Below, piece after piece: positions 1 to 8,786 of a DNA stretch of 64,000 bases. Origin of the DNA: Acidimicrobiaceae bacterium (GTDB taxonomy: Bacteria > Actinomycetota > Acidimicrobiia > Acidimicrobiales > RAAP-2); assembly GCA_003161255.1 (NCBI GenBank), contig PMOQ01000044.1:1-64000 (forward strand). The letters run 5' to 3'. Each line of letters begins with the position of its first letter. The stretch's first letter is position 1. A program made the translations under genes and the position numbers. The notes under the pieces were generated by a model. That model saw only the letters and a list, made by a program, of their open reading frames with translations. It had not been told where the DNA came from and did not search any database.

Positions 1-108
1 TCGGTCTTTCAGTAATGCCGGAGCTCAGCAGGCAATCGACTTGACGATTCGGGGCGGACCGTGATCCCAGCTCGCCGCTGGAACGAGCATCCCTCCACAC
101 GGGAAACG

Positions 109-462
109 TCACTCGGTCGAATCAGTGTCAGCCTCGCCACCAGGTGTCACAGGTGCGTCGAGATCCCAGCCCTCGTTGTCTTCACGCCGAGAACGAGCAC
201 GACTAGAAGGCTCGCCCAGGCCATCGGGGTCGTCCATACCTCCTTCGAGGGTGACCAGAGCTTCAGGGTCGTCCAGCTCGGCCCCCGTCTCCTCGAGTTC
301 GCGTTCGTCCATCCGAAGCGCCCGACCGAGCGACGGGTCCCCCTCCACGTCTTCGATCAAACCCGGATCGATTCTGGAGTCCTCATCCAGCGCTTCATCG
401 CCCTGCTCGAACGCTTCGGTGCCCAATGGTTCGTCGGGTGACCAGTCATCATTCTGGCTCAT
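109..462 (-). CDS. hypothetical acidic protein (DUF5709-like composition)
   Basis: ORF 109..606 with probable internal start MSQNDDWSPDEPLG; strongly acidic, low complexity; family recognition tentative. Confidence 0.5.
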   Translation of the reverse strand: MSQNDDWSPDEPLGTEAFEQGDEALDEDSRIDPGLIEDVEGDPSLGRALRMDERELEETGAELDDPEALVTLEGGMDDPDGLGEPSSRARSRREDNEGWDLDAPVTPGGEADTDSTE

Positions 463-795
463 GGGTTCGCTCTCCGCTGCCAATTGGAGGTGTGGATCGA
501 TCGTAGGGTCTCTGGACCAGATTCTCCTCCCGGTCCCAACCTTCCGGGGTAGCAACCCGACAAATCCAATACGACCACCTCCCGGGTGACGCACGTGTTG
601 AGCCACCTATCGTGAGTTGTGACGCTCGTGTGGGAAACGGGTGTCTCCGGGTCGGGCAAGTTTTCGATTTGCGAGGTGCTGCCTGGGGCACCAATAGGCC
701 CGCAAGGGTTCGGCATCCTCTCGGACAGGACGAGCCAGCCTCCGACGAGGCAGCGCGGTACGCTCCCGCCTACTTCGACCGGAGGGGCTGGGACC

Positions 796-1584
796 ATGGA
801 CATCGTCGAGGAAGTCTGTGAGCGCGGTGTTGTCGAGCGACGGGTGGGGCTCAAGGTGGACGGCGGGGAGATCGTGCCGGGCATCGTCTGGCTGCCGGAG
901 GCCGCCACCGGGCCCCGACCGACGGTGATCCTCGGTCACGGAGGTGCGGTACACAAGCGCGCCCCTGAGGTACTTGGGCTCGCCCGGCGCCTCGTGCGGC
1001 ACCGGGGCTACGCGGTCGTCGCCCTTGACGCCCCCGAGCACGGCGACCGCATCACCGACAAGGAGGCGGCCCGAGCCATGCGACGCTCCCTCCAGGCCCG
1101 CATCGACCAGGGGCCCGGTGCGGGCCCGCCCGTGGTGATGGCCAACCAGGCGGCGGGATTCGCAGGCCGAATGGCCACCCACGTCGGTGAGCTGAGCGCC
1201 TTGGTGGACGACCTCATGTCGACCGGCTTCAGCGACGACCGGATGGGCTACTGGGGGATGTCCATGGGCACCGGCATCGGTCTGCGATTCGTGGCCTCCG
1301 AACCCCGGGTCAAGGCCGCCGTGCTCGGTCTGGCCGGCCTGGGCGCCGGTATGGGCGGGGCCGAGTTCGAGACGGCGGCCCGCTCTCTACGGGTCCCGAT
1401 CCTGTTCCTCCTCCAGTGGGACGACGAGTTGATCGCCGGCGATTCCGGCCTCGCTCTCTTCGACGCCATCGGCTCGTCCGACAAGACCCTTCACATCAAC
1501 CCGGGGGGTCACATCCAGGTGCCGGTGTTCGAGAACGATTCCGCCGAGTCGTTCTTCGTCCGGCATCTCGGTGCCGGCGGGTAG
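796..1584 (+). CDS. alpha/beta hydrolase (dienelactone hydrolase-like)
   Basis: ILGHGGAVHK, nucleophile-elbow-like GYWGMSMGTG, C-terminal NPGGHIQVP; start chosen at MDIVEEVCERG. Confidence 0.75.
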   Translation: MDIVEEVCERGVVERRVGLKVDGGEIVPGIVWLPEAATGPRPTVILGHGGAVHKRAPEVLGLARRLVRHRGYAVVALDAPEHGDRITDKEAARAMRRSLQARIDQGPGAGPPVVMANQAAGFAGRMATHVGELSALVDDLMSTGFSDDRMGYWGMSMGTGIGLRFVASEPRVKAAVLGLAGLGAGMGGAEFETAARSLRVPILFLLQWDDELIAGDSGLALFDAIGSSDKTLHINPGGHIQVPVFENDSAESFFVRHLGAGG

Positions 1585-1735
1585 CGCCCGCTAGCGACGC
1601 GAGCGCGAGAGTAGGTCCTCAACCAGTACAAGATTATCCGCTACCAGCGAGCAGAACGCTCACCGCGGGGGTGCGTTCGGGGCCATCCTCACCGTGGGTC
1701 AGTGCGCGAGCCCTCCAGGCCGGGCATCATGTGCG

Positions 1736-2602
1736 ATGGGTGAAACCCGGCTGATTGAGCTGGCCGGCGGTCGTGAGCTGGCCTGGACTGAGTACGGATC
1801 TCTCGACGGCGCGCCGGTGGTGGCGTTTCATGGATCACCCGGGACTCGCAACTTCTTCGCGCCTCTGGCCGAGATTGTCACTCGCAAAGGTGTGCGGCTA
1901 ATCGCCCCGGATCGGCCTGGCTACGGGCACAGCACATATCACCCAGGTCGAACCTACGAGACCTGGGCAGGTGACGTCGCTCAGTTGGCCGATCATCTTG
2001 GCATCGATCGGTTCGCGGTGGTTGGGCCGTCCAGCGGCGGACCGAACGCTGCGGGGTGCGCGAGGTTCTTGGGCGAGCGCGTTGTCGGCTGCGCGATTGT
2101 GAGCGGCCCCGCGCCGCCGGAAGCCGGGATCTCAAATGACCAGATGTCGCGCACAAGTCGGATTACGCAACGACTCGCTATGGCCGCGCCCGGGCTCATG
2201 GGCTTCGCCTACGAGGTGGGGTTGCGACAGGTTCAGCGCCGGCCGGACAAGTCGATGGCATGGGCGGTCCGCACCCTTCCCGCGTGTGACGCCGCGGTCA
2301 TCGAGCGCCCCGAGATCCACGCCGCTATGCGAGACGATCTCGCGCGTCCGGTTGCCTCGACGGCCGGTCGCGCGGCAGTGCAGGATCTCGCACTCGAGCT
2401 GACCCCGTGGGGATTTCGCCTCCAGGACCTCGCGCAACCGGTGCGTGTTTGGCACGGCGACCTGGATCAAAATGTCAGCGTCGAGAGCGGCGTCTATCTG
2501 GCCAGCGAAATACCGGGCGCCATCCTCCGTCGAGTTCCCAATGAGGGCCATTTGCTCATCTACGGCCACTTCGAAGAAATCCTCGAAAGCCTGACTGCGT
2601 AG
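1736..2602 (+). CDS. alpha/beta fold hydrolase
   Basis: VVAFHGSPGTRNFF, VVGPSSGGPNA, C-terminal VPNEGHLLIY. Confidence 0.85.
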   Translation: MGETRLIELAGGRELAWTEYGSLDGAPVVAFHGSPGTRNFFAPLAEIVTRKGVRLIAPDRPGYGHSTYHPGRTYETWAGDVAQLADHLGIDRFAVVGPSSGGPNAAGCARFLGERVVGCAIVSGPAPPEAGISNDQMSRTSRITQRLAMAAPGLMGFAYEVGLRQVQRRPDKSMAWAVRTLPACDAAVIERPEIHAAMRDDLARPVASTAGRAAVQDLALELTPWGFRLQDLAQPVRVWHGDLDQNVSVESGVYLASEIPGAILRRVPNEGHLLIYGHFEEILESLTA

Positions 2603-2905
2603 GGCGCCATGGCGAAAATCGGGGCTGGCGTTGACGCCCTGACGCCTTCGACCAACATTGGACCTTAGATCGATCTACTTGCGGCGGACGCTATTGGCTA
2701 CAACGTCATCGACAGGTTCGGGCGATTCGGGAGGCACTTCGACGCGATCCTGCGCACCTCATCCACCCGGTATCGGTCGCCGACAAGCCGGCACCCTCTA
2801 TGTAGACGCCATCGGAGCCAGTTTGTGTTCGGGGCACGGCGCCGCCCGTGGTCCTCAATGCTTAAGACGTGAACTATGCCGTGCTACGGCCCACCCAAAG
2901 TGACG

Positions 2906-3829
2906 TTAGTCCACTTGGGCAAAGGCGCTCCGTAGCCAGCGACCGATCTTGTCGAATGCCTCACTCGCCGCCGGGAACTCGAAGTTGACGAAGCCGTGAG
3001 GCTGTCCGGCGTAGCTCACCTCTTCGACGTCAACCCCGTCATCGCGCAGACGCCCGGCGTAAGCCCTTCCCTCGTCCCTGAGCATGTCGCACCCGCCCAG
3101 GACGACGAGCGCCGGGGGCAGGGCGGCAAGGCTCTTGGCGCTCAGCGGGACCGCATACTGGTCCGAGTCCAGGTCACGACCCTCGCTGTAAGCCTGCCAG
3201 AACTTCTCACCTGCGGCGAGGCTTATGACCAAGCCATCGAACTCCCGCTTGGATGGGAACACCTCCGTGCCTGCTACGGCCGGATAGATGAGCACCTGGC
3301 CGGCCAACATCAAGTCGCCTGCATCACGTGCCCGCAACGACACCGCGGCCGCCAGGTTGCCCCCTGCGCTCTCCCCGGCCAGCGCCACCAATCGAGGGGA
3401 CACGCCGAACCGGTCGGCGTTGGCAATCGCCCAGCGAGTCGCCGCCTCGCAGTCATCGAGCCCGGCTGGATAGGGATACTCGGGGGCGAGCCGGTACTCC
3501 ACAGAGATGACCACAGCTCCGGAAGCGTCCACCAGGGCGCGCGCCACGTTGTCCATGATCCCGATGCTGCCCATCACGAAGCCGCCTCCGTGAAAGTACA
3601 CGACGACGCCAGTCACGGGTCCTTCCGGGTGGTAGATCCGCACCGGTACGTCACCGACGAACTCATCACTGATGTGGGCGACCTGGATATCACGTTGCGA
3701 TGGCATCCCAACCGGGCCTCGGGCCAACTCGAGTATCTCCGGCGACAGGTCTTCGAGTGGAGTCGCTCCCATCGGATTGCCGGCCAACCATTGGGCGACC
3801 CACGGATCCAGTACTCCCTCTTCGGCCAT
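2906..3829 (-). CDS. alpha/beta hydrolase, hormone-sensitive-lipase-like esterase
   Basis: YFHGGGFVMGS oxyanion motif, LAGESAGGNLA nucleophile elbow, GQPHGFVNF. Confidence 0.9.
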   Translation of the reverse strand: MAEEGVLDPWVAQWLAGNPMGATPLEDLSPEILELARGPVGMPSQRDIQVAHISDEFVGDVPVRIYHPEGPVTGVVVYFHGGGFVMGSIGIMDNVARALVDASGAVVISVEYRLAPEYPYPAGLDDCEAATRWAIANADRFGVSPRLVALAGESAGGNLAAAVSLRARDAGDLMLAGQVLIYPAVAGTEVFPSKREFDGLVISLAAGEKFWQAYSEGRDLDSDQYAVPLSAKSLAALPPALVVLGGCDMLRDEGRAYAGRLRDDGVDVEEVSYAGQPHGFVNFEFPAASEAFDKIGRWLRSAFAQVD

Positions 3830-4088
3830 GGTTTTCCTCCGACTCCAGTGTCCAGCACATCAGGTGCGGGCCAGTCACGAACGACGTAGTGGCGCGAACC
3901 CTAGTAGGAGTCAGTGAGGAACCCATTTGCCGGCTCCTTGCCCGATACTGACCCGTCGAGATCCAGACCGATCACTCAGAAACGTACGCCGTCGGTCAAA
4001 ACAGTGAGTGATGCTCCCGGCGGCCCCGCTCGGTGGCTAATACCTTGATCAGCCGCCCTCTTGACCGCCTACCTGCTATACCCCACTT

Positions 4089-5066
4089 GTGCGGGTCCTC
4101 GTCACCGGAAGTTCAGGGCATTTGGGAGAGGCTCTAGTTCGCGCTCTCGCCTCTGATGGCTCTGAGGTCGTCGGCATCGACTTGCTCGCGTCTGATTCCA
4201 CCGGCGTTGTGGGGTCCATCACTGACCGTTCCCTGATCCGAAGTTGCATGCGCGATATGGAGGCGGTGATTCACACGGCTACCCTTCACAAGCCTCACAT
4301 CGAGACCCACAGCCACCAGCAGTTCGTCGACACAAATGTCACCGGGACGCTGACCCTGCTCGAGGGAGCAACCGCTGCGGGAGTCAGGCGTTTCGTCTTC
4401 ACCAGCACCACGAGCCTTTATGGCCGGGCCAATGTTCCGGCCTCCGGAAGACCGGCGGCATGGATCGATGAGGACGTCATCCCGATCCCGAAGAACATAT
4501 ACGGGGCCACGAAAAGAGCGGCCGAGGACCTGTGCGAGCTCTTCTACGTGGACAACGGCTTACCGTGCCTGATCCTGCGAACTTCTCGTTTCTTCCCGGA
4601 ACTCGACGACAACCCCGAACTGCGCGGTTCTTATGACGATGCAAATATCAAGCTCAACGAGCTCCTATACCGCCGAGTCGATCTGGAAGATGTCGTCAGC
4701 GCCCACCTTCTGGCTCTACGTTCAGCAGATTCCGTAGGGTTTGGCAGATACGTCGTCAGTGCCACGACACCATTTCGACAAGAGGATCGGGCCGAGCTGC
4801 GGACCGATGCGTCAACCGTGGTTCGGAGACTCTTTCCGGAGTGCGATGCGATCTATGGCCGCTTAGGCTGGAGGCTCTTTCCCAGCATCGAACGCGTCTA
4901 TGTGAACGACCGGGCGCGAGCCGAGCTCGGATGGATGCCCCGTTATGACTTCGGATCGGCGCTCGAGCGGCTCCGGATGAATGAGGATCCAAGGAGCCCA
5001 TTGGCTCTCTCGATCGGGGCAAAGGGCTACCACGCCACCGCGACCTACCCCTACACGCAGCGTTGA
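4089..5066 (+). CDS. NAD-dependent epimerase/dehydratase (extended SDR)
   Basis: VTGSSGHLGEALVRAL Rossmann motif, YGATKRAAE active-site motif; GTG start. Confidence 0.88.
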   Translation: MRVLVTGSSGHLGEALVRALASDGSEVVGIDLLASDSTGVVGSITDRSLIRSCMRDMEAVIHTATLHKPHIETHSHQQFVDTNVTGTLTLLEGATAAGVRRFVFTSTTSLYGRANVPASGRPAAWIDEDVIPIPKNIYGATKRAAEDLCELFYVDNGLPCLILRTSRFFPELDDNPELRGSYDDANIKLNELLYRRVDLEDVVSAHLLALRSADSVGFGRYVVSATTPFRQEDRAELRTDASTVVRRLFPECDAIYGRLGWRLFPSIERVYVNDRARAELGWMPRYDFGSALERLRMNEDPRSPLALSIGAKGYHATATYPYTQR

Positions 5067-5276
5067 TCGTCCAAAGCAGATCGGTCTGCCCGTTCGTCCC
5101 GGCGATGATGGGATGCCCAAACCCCAACCGAACTCATTCGCGCCCCGAACTGTCGTTGACACGCTGCGGCCGCGCAAGATCATTTGCCGGCACTTTGGAT
5201 GTGAGCGGGGTACAGGAACCTTGACCTGGTAAGGACGCACCCAGATCGACTATTTGCTCCATAACCAAGCGGGTCT

Positions 5277-6392
5277 TCAGCTGACGTACGCCGTCACCGC
5301 CCGCAGGTGGCGGACGGCTTGGCGGTACGAACCGACCAGGCTGTCCTCGCAGTATCCGAGGTCGCTCTCGATGCAAAATGCCCGGATGATGCTCTGGGCA
5401 CGGGCCAGATTGGGTCGGGGCATCGTCGGGAAGAGGTGGTGCTCGATCTGGTAGTTGAGACCGCCGAGCATGAGATTGGTAAACCGGCCGCCGGCGACGT
5501 TGCGGGCGGTGGTGACCTGGCGCCGGGCGAAGCTCATCTCCGCATCGCCTTCGATGATGGGCATGCCCTTGTGGTTGGGGGCGAAGCTGCAGCCCAAGTA
5601 CAGCGAGAAGACCCCTTGCTGGACAGCGACGAAGGCCAACGCCCTCAGGGGGGAGAGCACCCACAGCACCACGGTCAGATAGAGAGCAGCGTGTCCGGCC
5701 ATTAGCAGGCCTTCTACGGCCGCTCCTCGACCCCGGTGCCGAAGCAACTTCTGGATACCGGACACATGCAAGCCAGTACTTCGGAGAAGCATGAGGGGGA
5801 AGAAGAGCTCGGGCTGCCAGCGTGCCAGGACCCGCGTGAGGCCGCCGCGTAGCCCGGCGGCGCAAGTCGGGACCACGATGCCCTCGCCTATGTCGGGGTC
5901 AAGGCCCACCTGGTTGGGGTGTGCGTGGTGGGCGCTGTGCTTGGAAACCCACCAGCCGAAGCTCAATCCGATCAACGCGTTCCCGACGACCAGCCCGAGC
6001 AGCCAGTTGGCTCGCCGGGACCGAAAGATCTGCTGATGGCCGGCATCGTGGCCGACGAAGCCCAGCTGGGTGAACATCACGCCCAGGAACGCTGCGACAC
6101 CTAGCGTGGCCCACGCGTTTCCCACGATCACGAACGCCGCCCATCCGGCCATGAACGCGGCGACGGTCAGGACTATCTTCACGCTGTAGTAGCCGGGCCG
6201 GCGGCCGAGGAGCCCGGCGTCGCGGATCTGGAGGGCCAGTGCGCGGAAGTCGCCGGTCCCACTGGCAGTGGCCGTCCCCACGAGCTCTCCTTCTGGCATC
6301 CGTCCGAGAGTACCAACGGAGCCGGGGTCGACACATCCGTCGATAGTCCTCAAACGTCCGCAGGTGAGTGCGTCGGGCTGGGTCGTGCTCAA
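5277..6392 (-). CDS. membrane fatty acid desaturase
   Basis: Histidine boxes HDAGHQ, HSAHHAHPN, QIEHHLFP; hydrophobic segments. Confidence 0.92.
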   Translation of the reverse strand: MSTTQPDALTCGRLRTIDGCVDPGSVGTLGRMPEGELVGTATASGTGDFRALALQIRDAGLLGRRPGYYSVKIVLTVAAFMAGWAAFVIVGNAWATLGVAAFLGVMFTQLGFVGHDAGHQQIFRSRRANWLLGLVVGNALIGLSFGWWVSKHSAHHAHPNQVGLDPDIGEGIVVPTCAAGLRGGLTRVLARWQPELFFPLMLLRSTGLHVSGIQKLLRHRGRGAAVEGLLMAGHAALYLTVVLWVLSPLRALAFVAVQQGVFSLYLGCSFAPNHKGMPIIEGDAEMSFARRQVTTARNVAGGRFTNLMLGGLNYQIEHHLFPTMPRPNLARAQSIIRAFCIESDLGYCEDSLVGSYRQAVRHLRAVTAYVS

Positions 6393-7204
6393 GAGGATCG
6401 AGGTTGGCCTGTCTCTGGTCTCGCGCCCGTGTCGACGAAGTCTTGGGCGACGTCTCGGAGCTTGCGGTTTAGATGCTGTGACGCTCGACGCAAGACGTCA
6501 AAGGCTTGAGCGGCGGAGATTCGCTCGCGCTCCATCAAGATCCCCTGGGCCTGTCCGATCACTTCGCGACTGGCCAGGGCAACGTTGAGGTTGGCAGCCC
6601 GGAGCTCCTCATCCTCGTGGGAGTGGGCGGCGGCGACGGCGAGACCAGCCAAAGACGCCAGGATCACCCCTTTGGCTCGGTCGACGACACCAAACGCGGC
6701 CGGGTAGCGGGCATACAGATTGAGGGCTCCCAAGCTGCCGTTGGTGGTCAATGGAAGAGCCAAGACACTTCGTATCCCGGCTGCGCTCGCCTGAGGCCCG
6801 AAACGGGGCCAACGGGGGTCGTCGGCCACGTCGTCGGCATAGAAGATAAGCCGGTCGGCGACGGCGTCGAGGCAGGGTCCCTCGCCAGTCTCGTGCTGGA
6901 GAGCGTCGATCGTGTCCACGACCGGGTCGGTGTGCACCGGGGAAGTGACCACGTCCTTCTCGAGAAGAAAGAGTCCGGCAAAGTCACAGCCGTCGATGGT
7001 GGTCACGGCCAGCTCCACGACCTGAGCCAAGGTGTCGGTCACGCTGCCAGCGGCAAACAAAATCCGGGCCGTCTCGGAGAAGTCGGCGGCGAGCTCGGAG
7101 GTGGGGTCCGGGTCGACGAACCCGCCCTCGACCTCCTTCTCCTGGGCGGTCATGATCCACTCGCTTCTCATCGCCGAGGGTTCAAGCCCTTGGGGTTGGT
7201 CCAT
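6389..7204 (-). CDS. GAF and ANTAR domain-containing regulator
   Basis: GAF-like core plus C-terminal ANTAR pattern ALASREVIGQAQGILMERERISAAQAFDVLRRASQHLNRKLRDVA. Confidence 0.9.
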   Translation of the reverse strand: MDQPQGLEPSAMRSEWIMTAQEKEVEGGFVDPDPTSELAADFSETARILFAAGSVTDTLAQVVELAVTTIDGCDFAGLFLLEKDVVTSPVHTDPVVDTIDALQHETGEGPCLDAVADRLIFYADDVADDPRWPRFGPQASAAGIRSVLALPLTTNGSLGALNLYARYPAAFGVVDRAKGVILASLAGLAVAAAHSHEDEELRAANLNVALASREVIGQAQGILMERERISAAQAFDVLRRASQHLNRKLRDVAQDFVDTGARPETGQPRSS

Positions 7205-7263
7205 GCCTCACCGCTACGTGAGCCGTCTCCTTGGTTAGCCTCATTGACACAGGGAGCATGGTC

Positions 7264-7283
7264 AATCACCCGATCGGGTGATT
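7264..7283. promoter_or_regulatory. perfect 20-bp palindrome, candidate operator between divergent regulators
   Basis: AATCACCCGATCGGGTGATT is its own reverse complement. Confidence 0.7.
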
Positions 7284-7305
7284 TAAGGGTCCCTAGAATG
7301 CAGCC

Positions 7306-7956
7306 GTGGCAAAGCCGATCCTGCTCGCTCTCGTCAACGACTACGACATCGTCCTCGAAGGTCTGCGCGGCCTACTCAACGCCAGTGAGCCCGAGATCCG
7401 AGTCGTCGAAATTGACGTCCGGAAGGGACCGAGACGACGGGTCGACGTCACGCTACTCGACACCTACGGAGAGGATGAAGACCTCGGAGATCGCGTGCGC
7501 AATCTCGCTGCCAACCCACGTCACGGCACGATCGTTGTATTCAGCTTTTCAGACCAACCCACGGCTGTCCGTCGTGCAATGCGTGCCGGCGCACAAGGAT
7601 TTGTGTCCAAGGCTGTACCTGCGCAAGAGATCATTGACGGCATCGCCGCTGCCGCACGCGGTGAACGCGTCGTCTTGACCCGAACGTCCAAACGTTCTGC
7701 GATCGACGAAACACTGCGCTGGCCGGGACGCGACATCGGGCTTACTGAACGTGAAAGTGAGGTCTTATCCCTGCTCTCGACTGGGATGACGAACCGCGAA
7801 CTCGGCGACCGCCTGTACGTCAGTGAGAACACGATCAAGACTCAGCTACACCACCTATACGCCAAGCTCAACGTTCGCAACCGTACCCAAGCCGCGTCAC
7901 TCGCCGGTCAAGGCATCCTCGGAGGCCATCGCCGTCGATCCGAGTCCGTCTACTGA
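7306..7956 (+). CDS. LuxR-family (NarL-type) response regulator
   Basis: N-terminal receiver-like domain and C-terminal LTERESEVLSLLSTGMTNRELGDRLYVSENTIKTQLHHLYAKLNVRNRTQA HTH. Confidence 0.92.
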   Translation: MAKPILLALVNDYDIVLEGLRGLLNASEPEIRVVEIDVRKGPRRRVDVTLLDTYGEDEDLGDRVRNLAANPRHGTIVVFSFSDQPTAVRRAMRAGAQGFVSKAVPAQEIIDGIAAAARGERVVLTRTSKRSAIDETLRWPGRDIGLTERESEVLSLLSTGMTNRELGDRLYVSENTIKTQLHHLYAKLNVRNRTQAASLAGQGILGGHRRRSESVY

Positions 7957-8786
7957 TGCGCCCCGTTTCCTTGACCTGTACTGCACCCGGCCGCACTAAC
8001 TCCACCAATCCCACTCGCACCAGGGGCAGATAGACGCGCTTCAGACCGGCCGTCGGAAACCGAGCAGCGCTGCGTGTAGGGACACCAACTGTCGAAAGGT
8101 CCTGTGAGTCGGGACAGGAAATCAGGATGCTCAGCATCCCCTGGGAGGTCGCACCGTTAGGTACCGCCGGGTGCCGATTGGATGGCCGCTCTCTCTTAGA
8201 GAAATGGCTGACTCCGCACGGGCTCAGGAGAGATCATTGGAGGCCTCTCCGGGTTCCAGCACTTGCCGGGGGTGTCTGTGAGGTCCTTCCTCATCCTCGG
8301 CGGTTCTGCCGCTGGTTATGAGTACCGCATCGGTCGTTCCCCAACTCGGCTACGCAATCCCTCCTGGTGAGTGGGCATTTGACACCGTGCTCGACGTGCA
8401 GATGCGGCAACGACTATCGCCCGGACCATGCGAAGGTCAACGAGAGTTGCTGGCCGCAAGGAATCCTCCGCTTGCATAGATCAGAAGTTTGGCGGGGCGT
8501 CGATAAGCCTCCAACCTCCCTCGATGCCTTCGGGTCTAGTTCGATCGTGGTGGGCGGCTGACACCGCTTGCCCGGCGACCACCGAGAGGTGACAACGATC
8601 AAACGTCTCTTCTACGCTGGCAACATGGCCGAGCTGTTCGCCGCGTCAGTCAGCCACCGTCCGAGCTTGCTCAACGATCGAATCGATCCGGGCTACCCGC
8701 GGCTGGTCAGGACCTGCGAAGGTGCCGAGACGCTTTGCACCAAACGGGTCGGTGAGATTACCGAACGCTTTGAGGGAGGGAGACCT

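Noticed and set aside
2658-2903. Possible small gene or relic (alternate frame IDLLAADAIGYNVIDRFGRFGRHFDAIL)
   Set aside because: Short protein-like stretch only; no start context or recognisable family.
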